Assembly (NCBI GenBank): GCA_023415525.1
Contig: JAEZKI010000508.1
Span: forward strand, 1-10,134
Direction of reading: 5' to 3'
Length of the DNA stretch: 10,134 nucleotides
DNA from: Bacillota bacterium
Lineage (GTDB): Bacteria; Bacillota; Clostridia; Lachnospirales; Cellulosilyticaceae
The notes under the pieces were generated by a model. It worked only from the letters and a program-made list of their open reading frames with translations. It made no database searches and was not told the origin of the DNA. Position numbers and translations under genes: made by a program. Position 1 is the first letter of the stretch, and each line of letters begins with the position of its first letter. This document shows, piece after piece, positions 1-5,975 of the stretch.

Positions 1-290
1 TATCGAGATTGTGTGGCCCATGAGGTAATGGTTGAACTCATGGCATCAATGACTTCAGGTACTTTAATTTCATTATCCAAACATAAATCTACTAGTAGGG
101 CAATATCATGTGTACGGTCGTAAGGAATTTGGGATTTCTGTAAGCAATATTTGAGTAATTTTTCAGCACATTGCTGAAGATGAAAAGCACAGATATTAAG
201 ATCCGCTTCATCAGTGGATTGCTGAAGCTCTAAGTAGGCATAGTTGGCATATTTGAAATCAGATTTGGCTAGCTTGAGAAGTCCCTTCAT
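1..290 (-). CDS. HEPN-domain protein (partial, C-terminus outside window)
   Basis: Ninety-six N-terminal codons are visible, starting MKGLLKLAKSDFKYANYAY; the rest lies beyond base 1. The helix carrying CAEKLLKY (residues about 41-48) and the RTHDI motif (R59-H61) are typical of the HEPN family PF05168. The last visible residues, WATQSR, followed by a codon beginning TA, line up with the FYFxxRYP motif of the two HEPN proteins on the plus strand. HEPN proteins are all-helical and often act as RNases or toxins whose partner is an MNT nucleotidyltransferase. The start overlaps the end of the upstream MNT gene by 32 bases, so the two are co-transcribed and probably translationally coupled. An AAAGGA motif lies about 10 bases before the ATG. 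The catalytic C-terminal part cannot be judged. Family assignment is firm; the toxin role is inferred. Confidence 0.82.
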   Translation of the reverse strand, partial: MKGLLKLAKSDFKYANYAYLELQQSTDEADLNICAFHLQQCAEKLLKYCLQKSQIPYDRTHDIALLVDLCLDNEIKVPEVIDAMSSTITSWATQSR

Positions 291-660
291 AGATAATCAG
301 TCCTTTCTTAAAAATTTCATTATAGAGTTCATGTCCTGACCTTACACATTCTTTAAAGTGCTCGACGGTCTCAGGAATAAAATCAATAGGTTTCTTAATG
401 CCTCTCCTTAGCGCACGAAGTAAGGAGAGGCTTTCATCATACCCATCGGCAAGGACAAGGACATCTAGGTCACTTTCTTCACCGCAACCAAGTGTAATGG
501 AACTGCCAAATAAGATGAGATACCGGATAGAAGGAAGCTCCCTTGCGTGTTCGATGAGAAGCTTTGTGCTTGCTACTTGGGTATAATAGACATAGTTAAG
601 TGGTTTGTAAAAACCTTCGTAGTCGGTAGAAAACTCGTAGCATTTGATTGTACTGGTCAT
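259..660 (-). CDS. MNT-type nucleotidyltransferase, candidate antitoxin
   Basis: This 133-residue protein (MTSTIKCYEF...) is a minimal nucleotidyltransferase of the DNA-polymerase-beta superfamily. It shows the exact GSX10DXD signature: G52-S53, ten residues, then D64-L65-D66, with a likely third metal-binding acid at D93 (PIDF). In characterised MntA-HepT pairs such a protein AMPylates the HEPN toxin and neutralises it. That role is inferred here from the adjacent, overlapping HEPN gene downstream. The reading frame stays open upstream to 798, but the ATG at 660 is preferred because GAAAGGAG sits 5 bases before it and because the upstream extension would cover the promoter. Transcription probably starts at the divergent promoter around 691-699. 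Confidence 0.85.
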   Translation of the reverse strand: MTSTIKCYEFSTDYEGFYKPLNYVYYTQVASTKLLIEHARELPSIRYLILFGSSITLGCGEESDLDVLVLADGYDESLSLLRALRRGIKKPIDFIPETVEHFKECVRSGHELYNEIFKKGLIIYEGTSQASQI

Positions 661-690
661 AGGAGCTCCTTTCTTAGTGTTTAATAAGTA

Positions 691-699
691 TAGTATACC
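691..699 (-). promoter_or_regulatory. Minus-strand promoter of the MNT-HEPN pair (extended -10)
   Basis: Read on the minus strand, this segment is GGTATACTA and is preceded by T, giving TGGTATACT, an extended -10 (TGn-TATACT). No convincing -35 lies at normal spacing, which suits an extended -10 promoter. The segment overlaps an odd-centred inverted repeat, GTATA-g-TATAC (688-698), which could be bound by an autoregulator. Confidence 0.5.
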
Positions 700-710
700 A
701 CAAAAGCAGT

Positions 711-726
711 ATTTGTAGACACAAAT
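711..726. promoter_or_regulatory. Inverted repeat between divergent MNT/HEPN promoters
   Basis: ATTTGT-agac-ACAAAT is a perfect 6+4+6 inverted repeat lying between the two divergent promoters of the MNT/HEPN arms, upstream of both -10 elements. Its position suits an operator that would control both arms together. No DNA-binding protein is encoded in the visible cluster, so the binder would have to be a HEPN-MNT complex or an outside regulator. The symmetry is seen; the function is inferred. Confidence 0.35.
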
Positions 727-744
727 GAGCTTAAAATAGGGGCG

Positions 745-774
745 TTGATTAAGTACAGGGAAGTAGGGTATACT
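745..774 (+). promoter_or_regulatory. Plus-strand sigma-A-like promoter of the HEPN-MNT-HEPN triad
   Basis: TTGATT (745-750) and TATACT (769-774) are separated by 18 bases. They lie 45 bases upstream of the ATG at 819, so the leader is short. The 9-mer GGTATACTA around this -10 (767-775) is identical to the one around the divergent minus-strand -10. Confidence 0.6.
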
Positions 775-818
775 AAAAAGAGGATGAAATAAGATCAAAG
801 AGGAGGTAGGTGAGGCAT

Positions 819-1256
819 ATGGAGCAAAATAGTTTTTTAGGTAGAGGCATTAATGATTATCTCTATGCCAAGGAGAGTATGAAGCAGGTGACTATGAAGG
901 AGTATAATTGGCCGGCAGTTATATTTGCCGAAGCAGCAGAAAAGCTTTTAAAGGCAGTCATTGAAACAGAATTTGCAGAAGATAGTCAATGTATTTCATT
1001 AATGCGTACCCATAATCTAAGAACGATTGTTGCAAAGATTTTAGAGAAATTTCCGGATGCTAAACTAAGTTCAAAGGATTGCAAATGGCTAGGTGATTTT
1101 TACTTTGATGCCAGATATCCTGGGGATGACTTTATTAGGGTGACCTTAGAAGATGGCTTGGAAGCTATGAGGATAGTAGAAAACATTCTCATAGAAGTAG
1201 AAAAAATACTTATAAGTGAAGACACAAGATTACTCTTTGAGCAGATAAGAAAATAG
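819..1256 (+). CDS. HEPN-domain protein, first gene of triad
   Basis: This 145-residue, mostly helical protein shows the HEPN (PF05168) marks: AEKLLKAVI (residues 40-48), RTHNLR (63-68) and FYFDARYP (94-101). It is homologous to the third gene of the triad, with near-identity around RTH-LRT and FYF-RYPG. In that protein the RYPG stretch continues to a histidine (RX6H); here the equivalent position is isoleucine (RYPGDDFI), so the usual HEPN RX4-6H RNase motif is not obvious and the protein may be inactive or regulatory. The frame opens with GTG at 810, but AGGAGGT at 801-807 is too close to that codon, so ATG at 819 is the better start. The MNT gene begins 43 bases after its stop, consistent with one operon. 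Family assignment is firm; the molecular role is inferred. Confidence 0.85.
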   Translation: MEQNSFLGRGINDYLYAKESMKQVTMKEYNWPAVIFAEAAEKLLKAVIETEFAEDSQCISLMRTHNLRTIVAKILEKFPDAKLSSKDCKWLGDFYFDARYPGDDFIRVTLEDGLEAMRIVENILIEVEKILISEDTRLLFEQIRK

Positions 1257-1299
1257 AATTCACTTTTAGGGTATGGAGATGGAGAAAAGAGGTGGTAAT

Positions 1300-1641
1300 A
1301 TGATAGAGATTAAAAAGAATATATATAATATAAAATGGCAACAAATAGAAGCATTCTTACCACTTCTTTTACAATCAGAGCCTTTAGAGGTAGGTCTATA
1401 TGGGAGTTTAGCGCGAGGAGATTTTAAGGCTTCTAGTGATATTGATTTATATGCTTTATATGATAGGGTGCCCCAGGGGAGTGAGAAGGGGGAGTTGTAT
1501 GAGGAAGCCTATGATAGAGGTATTGATTTGCTCATAAGCTCCTATAAGGCTTTTTATGAAGCAGAGAGTGTCTTTTGCAATAATGTAATAAAGGAGCGTA
1601 AGATTATTTGGCAGAAGGGAGAGAGTAGTGATGGGCAATGA
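1300..1641 (+). CDS. MNT-type nucleotidyltransferase, second copy
   Basis: This 113-residue minimal nucleotidyltransferase has the GSX10DXD signature: G35-S36, then D47-I48-D49, with a probable third acid at D76 (RGIDLLI). Family members of this size transfer a nucleotide to a protein partner, in known cases a HEPN toxin. The frame is open from 1273, but AGAGGTGG immediately upstream of ATG 1300 marks the start. Its 3' end overlaps the next HEPN gene by 11 bases, pointing to coupled translation, so the downstream HEPN is its most likely partner. It is clearly divergent from the minus-strand MNT in the same window and is not a recent duplicate. Confidence 0.85.
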   Translation: MIEIKKNIYNIKWQQIEAFLPLLLQSEPLEVGLYGSLARGDFKASSDIDLYALYDRVPQGSEKGELYEEAYDRGIDLLISSYKAFYEAESVFCNNVIKERKIIWQKGESSDGQ

Positions 1642-2020
1642 CTACTATGCAATAGCTTGTAATGATTTAGGTTATTTAGAAGCTATTGGTGATACGGGGT
1701 ACTATAATCAACCAGCAGCTTTGTGTCAGCAAATCGTGGAGAAACTTTTAAAGAGTCTTATAAGTGAGGTTTATATGGGTGAGGATATAACAGATATCTT
1801 AAGAACCCATTCACTAAGAACATTAGCAAGAGCATTAAAAAGTAGCATACCAACTATAGAGCTAGATATGAAGGACCTAACCTATTTAACTAACTTCTAC
1901 TTTGAAACAAGATACCCAGGACCAGATTATCACTTAGTATCTAAAGAGGATTACGAGGAATGCAAACGTATCGTATATGTTGTCAAAGTGGAAGTGGACC
2001 GCATAAGGTATAATAAGTGA
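1631..2020 (+). CDS. HEPN-domain protein, third gene of triad
   Basis: This 129-residue HEPN (PF05168) protein has VEKLLKSLI (residues 36-44), RTHSLRT (58-64) and FYFETRYPGPDYH (89-101). The arginine at 94 and histidine at 101 form an RX6H arrangement that fits the HEPN RNase consensus RX4-6H. It is a paralogue of the first gene of the triad, which lacks this histidine. ATG at 1631 is chosen over the in-frame GTG at 1628 because AAGGGAGAG lies about 6 bases before it. It overlaps the MNT gene, so the two are probably made in a fixed ratio. A toxin role, restrained by the MNT protein, is inferred from known HEPN-MNT pairs and is not shown here. Confidence 0.85.
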   Translation: MGNDYYAIACNDLGYLEAIGDTGYYNQPAALCQQIVEKLLKSLISEVYMGEDITDILRTHSLRTLARALKSSIPTIELDMKDLTYLTNFYFETRYPGPDYHLVSKEDYEECKRIVYVVKVEVDRIRYNK

Positions 2021-2082
2021 AATTAAGTTTTAAGGCTTATAAATGACTGGCCTCTTTGGAGAGAAGGCATAGGCTGGTATAG

Positions 2083-2128
2083 AAAAAAGATAAGTGAGAA
2101 CCTTTGAGGTTACTTACTTATCTTTTTT
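2083..2128. terminator. Bidirectional intrinsic terminator
   Basis: AAAAAAGATAAGTGAGAACC pairs with GGTTACTTACTTATCTTTTTT around a short loop, with one G/T position and one bulge. The A run on the left and the T run on the right give a U-tract in both directions. It serves the converging HEPN triad (plus) and dehydratase gene (minus). Confidence 0.85.
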
Positions 2129-2133
2129 AGTTT

Positions 2134-4026
2134 CTAAATAGCTGAAGCTTGGGACTTTATTTCCTTGGGGGTGTAGGTATAAGTTGGGACGATGTCCTGA
2201 ATGGCTGCTTTGAGATTTTCTTCATCATAAAGGCTTTCTTTAAGGACTTCAAGCTTTGGGAGAAGGGCCTCAAAGGAAAGGTTGAGGGGCTGACCGATAT
2301 AGATTTTTTCACAGGCTGTAGTTTGAAGGCCTTCTTCATTCATAAGAAGCTCTTCGTAGAGTTTTTCTCCTGGACGAAGGCCAGTGATTTTGATATCGAT
2401 GTCCTTGCCCAGCTCAAGGCCAGAAAGCTTAATGAAGTTTTTGGCGAGGTCCATAATCTTTACAGGTTCTCCCATATCTAGAACGAAGATTTCGCCGCCT
2501 ATGGCAAAGGTCATAGCTTGAAGGATGAGACGAACGGCTTCAGGGATGGTCATAAAGTAGCGGATGATCTCTTCGTGAGTGACAGTTAGGGGACCACCTG
2601 CTTCTAATTGTTTCTTAAATAGAGGAATAACGCTACCGTTACTTCCTAAGACATTACCAAAGCGTACAGCTGCGAACTCCGTAGTGGAGGCTTTATGTGT
2701 TGAAGTTTGGCCTAGGGACTGAATAATCATTTCGCAGATCCGTTTACTTGCCCCCATGACATTGGTAGGATTAACGGCTTTGTCAGTGGATATAAGGATG
2801 AACTTCCTCACATGATATTCTTTGGCTAAGAGAGCAACATTCAGCGTACCAAAGACATTGTTTTGGATGGCCTCCTCAGGGCTCCCCTCCATAAGGGGAA
2901 CATGCTTGTGAGCTGCAGCATGAAAGATGAGGTCTGGTTTAAACTTGTCAAAGACATAGCGAAGCTTTTCCCTATCTCTCACAGAGCCAATAATCACCTC
3001 TACAAGCTGTGGGGAAAAACCTTTTTGGAGGAGTTCATTTTGCAAGTCATAGGCGTTGTTTTCATAAATATCAAAGATAATCAACTTTTGAGGCCCAAAG
3101 GAGATGATTTGGCGACAGAGCTCAGAACCAATAGAGCCCCCACCACCTGTTACTAGAATGGTTTTATTTTGTATGTAAGTTTGGAGCTGGATATTATCTA
3201 GGACCACCTCTTCCCGTCCTAGAAGGTCTTCGATACTAACGGGACGGAGGTTCTTAAGTCCGAAACTAGCATCGATGGTTTGCGAGAGAGGGGGCACCAG
3301 CTCCAGTTGGCAAGAGGTTTTATTACAAATCTTTATAATTTCTGCTACTCGCTTTTTGGAAGCAGAAGGAATTGCAATAATGATTTTGTCAATCTGCCAC
3401 TTCGTAGCTAGCTGGGGAATCGCTTCAATAGCCCCTTTTACAGGTACGCCATGGATATTGGCGTGTTGTTTGTGTTTAGCATCATCTACTGCTAGGATAA
3501 TTTCGTTTTGGCTATAAAATTCTTTTTGGATTTCCTTGATAAGAATAGAACTTGCTTCACCTGCTCCTACAATCATGAGACGTTTTTTGGCATGGGCTTC
3601 TTCTTTACTAAAGAGAGAGCGTAAAGAGAGCGTTTCATCCTTTAAGAGACGATAAAACATACGGATGCTGATACGGGAGGCAGCCATAAAAATAAGAATA
3701 ATCAAAAGATAAATCACATAAACTGAACGAGGAAGTAAGTGACCAATCATGGTACCAAAGGTGAGGGCACCAGCAGAACCTATTAAGACAGCAATAGCTA
3801 AGCGAAAGAGCTCCTTGGTACTGGTATACTGCCACAAGATGGAGTAGATATTAAAGAGCATATAAACACCTATTTGAATGATGGGAAGCACTAACATATT
3901 ATTGCGATAAGCAATGATAAAGTTAGTGGGTATATCAAAATCTACACGTAGACAGAGCGCTAAAAAAAAAGCTAAGTCAATGAGAATGGCATCTAAAAGA
4001 ATGAGTAATAGTTTGTAACGCTTCAT
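2134..4026 (-). CDS. Membrane UDP-N-acetylglucosamine 4,6-dehydratase-like protein (CapD/WbpM/PglF family)
   Basis: This is a full-length 630-residue member of the long polysaccharide-biosynthesis SDR family. The first ~130 residues form about four membrane helices. A first nucleotide-binding domain follows with VGAGEASS (153-160). The catalytic SDR domain carries the TGGGGSIGSE glycine motif (293-302). The active-site stretch is STDKAVNPTNVMGASK (413-428), with methionine M424 where classical SDRs have tyrosine, as in WbpM and PglF. Such enzymes convert UDP-GlcNAc to the 4-keto-6-deoxy sugar at the membrane, the first step to diamino or deoxy sugars of capsule, lipid-linked glycans or protein glycosylation. 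AGGTGA lies 10 bases before the ATG. No glycosyltransferase or aminotransferase neighbour is visible, so the end product cannot be told. Family is certain; exact sugar is inferred. Confidence 0.93.
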   Translation of the reverse strand: MKRYKLLLILLDAILIDLAFFLALCLRVDFDIPTNFIIAYRNNMLVLPIIQIGVYMLFNIYSILWQYTSTKELFRLAIAVLIGSAGALTFGTMIGHLLPRSVYVIYLLIILIFMAASRISIRMFYRLLKDETLSLRSLFSKEEAHAKKRLMIVGAGEASSILIKEIQKEFYSQNEIILAVDDAKHKQHANIHGVPVKGAIEAIPQLATKWQIDKIIIAIPSASKKRVAEIIKICNKTSCQLELVPPLSQTIDASFGLKNLRPVSIEDLLGREEVVLDNIQLQTYIQNKTILVTGGGGSIGSELCRQIISFGPQKLIIFDIYENNAYDLQNELLQKGFSPQLVEVIIGSVRDREKLRYVFDKFKPDLIFHAAAHKHVPLMEGSPEEAIQNNVFGTLNVALLAKEYHVRKFILISTDKAVNPTNVMGASKRICEMIIQSLGQTSTHKASTTEFAAVRFGNVLGSNGSVIPLFKKQLEAGGPLTVTHEEIIRYFMTIPEAVRLILQAMTFAIGGEIFVLDMGEPVKIMDLAKNFIKLSGLELGKDIDIKITGLRPGEKLYEELLMNEEGLQTTACEKIYIGQPLNLSFEALLPKLEVLKESLYDEENLKAAIQDIVPTYTYTPKEIKSQASAI

Positions 4027-4067
4027 AGGAGAGTCATCACCTCGTCTGTTCTAAAAATTCTTTTTTT

Positions 4068-4096
4068 AGTATAGCATAGAGAACAAAGCCAGTCGA
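4068..4096 (-). promoter_or_regulatory. Promoter of the dehydratase gene
   Basis: On the minus strand TCGACT (4096-4091), a 17-base spacer and TATACT (4073-4068) preceded by TGC form a plausible sigma-A promoter with extended -10. The leader to the ATG is about 35 bases. Confidence 0.5.
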
Positions 4097-4427
4097 GAGG
4101 ATGAAGGGGATTTTTGAAAAGCCTTACGGTATATGGCAATGACTACCCCACCCCTGATAGAACAGGGATAAGGGATTACATTCATGTCGTTGATTTAACT
4201 AAAAGTGTATTTGTTTAAGTGATGAAGTAAAACGTAGACCTTGGTATTAAAGGGATTAATGGCAAAAATATGATAGGGGATAGGAGGAGAAAAGTATTGC
4301 TTCCCTCTTTCGAATAGGATATAACTAGATTACCAACTCAAATGGATATAATTTCCAAATAGGCATGAGGCCACAGAATGAGTTAAAAGGTAAAGGAAGT
4401 TACTTATTTACTAAGGGGGATATGCAA
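4097..4427. other. Intergenic region without a recognisable gene
   Basis: This stretch lies between the divergent dehydratase and small membrane protein genes. I see no convincing ORF, tRNA, riboswitch or strong repeat. A TATAAT at 4347-4352 could be the -10 of the small membrane protein gene, but no good -35 stands at the right distance. The only ATG-led frames are about a dozen codons long and lack ribosome binding sites. Confidence 0.6.
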
Positions 4428-4640
4428 ATGATATTTGAAGCTTTTTTTTGTTTTATTTTTTTTGTTTTACCCTTATTGGGGATGTTGGTAAGTATAGTAG
4501 TAGGTGTTTTTAAAAGGGAGAAGGAGCAAACAAAACAACCTACCTATTCTCATGAGGTAGGAGAACACGGTAAGACGTATTACCCCTTAACGGTTCCTAC
4601 TTATAGAGGAGGACTGGTAGAAGGAATAGATACAAGTTGA
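4428..4640 (+). CDS. Small single-helix membrane protein of unknown function
   Basis: The predicted 70-residue protein begins MIFEAFFCFIFF. It has one strongly hydrophobic helix (residues ~3-27), then a charged stretch KREKEQ and a soluble tail rich in Tyr, Thr and Gly. The frame opens at 4365, but AAGGGGG at 4413-4419 fits ATG 4428 (8 bases) best; ATG 4422 is only 2 bases away. It stands alone, with no operon partner and no terminator of its own. I do not recognise a family. The clear ribosome binding site and membrane-helix-plus-tail design support a real gene, but its shortness keeps confidence moderate. Confidence 0.55.
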   Translation: MIFEAFFCFIFFVLPLLGMLVSIVVGVFKREKEQTKQPTYSHEVGEHGKTYYPLTVPTYRGGLVEGIDTS

Positions 4641-4710
4641 AGAATAGGTAAGAAAGAACAAAAAGTAGTGGATTGGTGTGAAATGAAAAATTTACATAGA
4701 TAAGAGACAT

Positions 4711-4744
4711 AAAAAAAGGACCTCATACTGCAGAATGAGATCCT
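4711..4744 (-). terminator. Intrinsic terminator of the ComK-like transcript
   Basis: On the minus strand AGGATCTCAT and ATGAGGTCCT form a 10-bp stem (one G-U) with an 8-base loop, followed by seven T. The T run is only on the minus side, so it ends leftward transcription. The only minus-strand gene upstream is the ComK-like gene, whose 3' untranslated part would then be over 550 bases. Confidence 0.8.
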
Positions 4745-5297
4745 AAGAAGACATAGAGGCTACGCATTAGGAAAAGACCTGATTGTTACATACGTATATA
4801 AAACAAATAGATGATAAGCGTATAAAAGAATAAAAGAATACCCAGTAGCATAAGCGTAGAGAGGAGATACAGTTATAAAATTAAAAAGTAGTAATAATAA
4901 AAAGAGTAAGTAGTAATAAAAAGAGTAAGTAGTAATAAAAAGAGTAAGTAGCAATAAAAAGAGTAAGTAGTAATAAAAAGAGTAAGTAGTAATAAAAAGA
5001 GTAAGTAGTAATAAAAATAGTTAGTAGTAGTAAAAATAATAAGTAGTAATAAAAATAGTAAGTAGTAATAAAAATGGTTAGTAGTAATAAAAATAGTAAA
5101 TAGTAAATAGTAATAAATACAGTTAGTAGTAATATAAGCATAGCAAAAGTGTATCAATAGGGGCAGGGTACATATAGGTGAAGTGAAAATGAGCGGAGCA
5201 TAAGTGAAGTGGGAAGGAGAAAGAGCATCAAAGCCTGTCATACGAAATAAGGCTACCCATAATGAAGGGATAAAGGGACAAGGACTTTGAGGTTCTT
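4745..5297. other. Long gene-free region with tandem repeat and possible dispersed element
   Basis: Between the terminator and the stop of the ComK-like gene I see no real gene. It holds the 19-bp tandem array (4886-5135), a possible relic of a dispersed repeat (about 5165-5300) and an unremarkable AT-rich stretch (4745-4885). Long open frames on the minus strand exist only because the repeat unit has no stop codon on that strand. Confidence 0.7.
4886..5135. repeat. 19-bp tandem repeat array, about 13 copies
   Basis: The plus-strand unit is AAGTAGTAATAAAAAGAGT. The first unit (4886-4907) has a 3-base insertion; units then follow without spacer at 4908, 4927, 4946, 4965, 4984, 5003, 5022, 5041, 5060 and 5079. 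After a 7-base partial unit (5098-5104) comes a unit at 5105-5123, and a decayed one from 5124. Units at the left end (4908-5002) are nearly identical, with a single T-to-C change at 4946-4964. Units to the right increasingly carry TAGT in place of GAGT and further changes. The period of 19 is not a multiple of three, so it is not built for coding. The absence of spacers rules out CRISPR. Confidence 0.95.
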
Positions 5298-5300
5298 TCA
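5165..5300 (-). repeat. Possible relic of a dispersed intergenic repeat
   Basis: Read on the minus strand this segment starts ATCCTGAAAGAACCTC and includes TTTCGTATGACAGG. A frame through it reads FRMTG, which resembles the spurious peptides often predicted from dispersed bacterial intergenic repeats. The base composition differs from the flanking AT-rich array. It begins at the very end of the ComK-like gene, supplying its last codon and stop. No second copy is in the window, so the repeat nature is a judgement from resemblance only. Confidence 0.3.
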
Positions 5301-5765
5301 GGATTTCCACATAAATTCATATTGTTTTTTAAAATCGGTATAGGCGTAGCTAAGGAGAGCTGCGTCTTTTTGTTGTTTGTTTAAGTAAGATTTTTTGGAG
5401 AGATGCTGAAGGGTGAGTCCAGTGGTAAAGGTGAGAAGGCCATCCTCCACATGGGCAATGAGGTCTCTCGAGACATACCCAAAGCAGCCATCTTGTTTAG
5501 TGACAGGCTTGCGAAATTTAACAGGGAGAAAAATATGATGCTCATCAATAGTAAAAGGAATGTTCAGCTTAGTGCCAATGATTTGGCTGGTCCAAAAACG
5601 TAAGGAGTGTGGGTCTAAATGGAGTTCATAAAGTAGTGTAGTCATGTAGTTTTTAACAGAACAGCTAAAGTATTCCTTGGAGCCATCCTTAAAGAGAACA
5701 CAAGTGGAATTTTGACCACGGTCGTCATAAAAGGGAATAAGTGCAGCAAAATCTAAGTAAAGCAT
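5298..5765 (-). CDS. ComK-like protein under a LexA box
   Basis: This 155-residue protein resembles ComK (PF06338), the master transcription factor of competence in Bacillus. The pattern shared with B. subtilis ComK, as I recall it, runs through the body: a hydrophobic start with LIP; RFWTSQIIGTKLNIPFTID (56-74) matching a RFFGSSYAGRK-type segment; IFLPV (78-82); GYVSR (96-100) matching GWISH; then TFTTGLTL (112-119) followed by S-x-x-S and a Q-rich stretch. It is shorter than Bacillus ComK (about 190 residues), lacking most of the C-terminal tail. AAGGAGGT stands 7 bases before the ATG. No competence genes are near. The match is by eye; an unrelated small protein of the same fold is the alternative. 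Confidence 0.6.
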   Translation of the reverse strand: MLYLDFAALIPFYDDRGQNSTCVLFKDGSKEYFSCSVKNYMTTLLYELHLDPHSLRFWTSQIIGTKLNIPFTIDEHHIFLPVKFRKPVTKQDGCFGYVSRDLIAHVEDGLLTFTTGLTLQHLSKKSYLNKQQKDAALLSYAYTDFKKQYEFMWKS

Positions 5766-5783
5766 AAAAAAGACCTCCTTAAT

Positions 5784-5797
5784 CGAACATATGTTCT
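5784..5797. promoter_or_regulatory. LexA (SOS) operator
   Basis: CGAACATATGTTC contains the perfect palindrome GAACATATGTTC (5785-5796) and fits the Gram-positive LexA/DinR consensus GAACnnnnGTTC fully. It lies immediately downstream of the -10 of the ComK-like gene, over the expected transcription start, where bound LexA would block initiation. No lexA gene is in the window. Confidence 0.85.
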
Positions 5798-5826
5798 ATT
5801 ATATAAGAGAAGGAAAATTTTTGCAA
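5798..5826 (-). promoter_or_regulatory. Sigma-A promoter of the ComK-like gene
   Basis: On the minus strand TTGCAA (5826-5821), a 17-base spacer and a perfect TATAAT (5803-5798) form the promoter. The LexA box begins one base beyond the -10, and the ribosome binding site AAGGAGGT follows a few bases after the box, so the leader is very short. Confidence 0.8.
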
Positions 5827-5874
5827 TATAAAGCGATAGTTTTGTGAAGGGTTTTTAACCTTACTAAAAGGTAG

Positions 5875-5886
5875 CCTAAACTTAGG
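5875..5886. promoter_or_regulatory. Short inverted repeats upstream of the sigma gene
   Basis: CCTAA-AC-TTAGG is a perfect 5+2+5 inverted repeat. Just before it (5847-5862) lies an imperfect 16-base palindrome around GGGTTTTTAACC. They sit about 90 and 115 bases before the sigma factor start. No clear sigma-A promoter is visible in this gap; the best is a weak extended -10 TGCTATCTT (5919-5927). A regulator site is possible but not established. Confidence 0.25.
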
Positions 5887-5975
5887 AGAAGGAGACATTT
5901 TATTTATAGAATAAGACATGCTATCTTGAACTTGCGCAAATACAAAGGAAGGGCTGCAGCTAAGAAAGGTTCAAG

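Noticed and set aside
661..798. N-terminal extension of the minus-strand MNT protein to 798
   Set aside because: It would cover the divergent promoters, and a good ribosome binding site precedes the internal ATG at 660.
810..818. GTG start for the first HEPN gene
   Set aside because: The GTG is only 2-3 bases from AGGAGGT; the ATG at 819 has a usable distance.
2149..2481. Plus-strand open frame opposite the dehydratase gene, and others at 2863-3156 and 3275-3517
   Set aside because: They lie antisense to a full-length conserved enzyme, have no ribosome binding sites and show no recognisable domains.
4141..4190. Short plus-strand peptide frame [12 protein letters not shown] around 4134-4172
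   Set aside because: Only 12 codons with no ribosome binding site or conserved feature.
4886..5135. CRISPR array
   Set aside because: Units are 19 bp and directly adjacent, with no unique spacers and no cas genes.
4886..5135. Plasmid iteron origin
   Set aside because: Unit length and AT-richness fit iterons, but no rep gene, DnaA box cluster or partition gene is visible and the neighbours are chromosomal.
4873..5310. Minus-strand open frame of 145 codons through the tandem repeat, and overlapping frames nearby
   Set aside because: It starts at a GTG without ribosome binding site, reads through a non-triplet 19-bp repeat, and stays open only because the repeat unit lacks stops on that strand. 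Two frames are open at once, as expected for a repeat and not for a gene.
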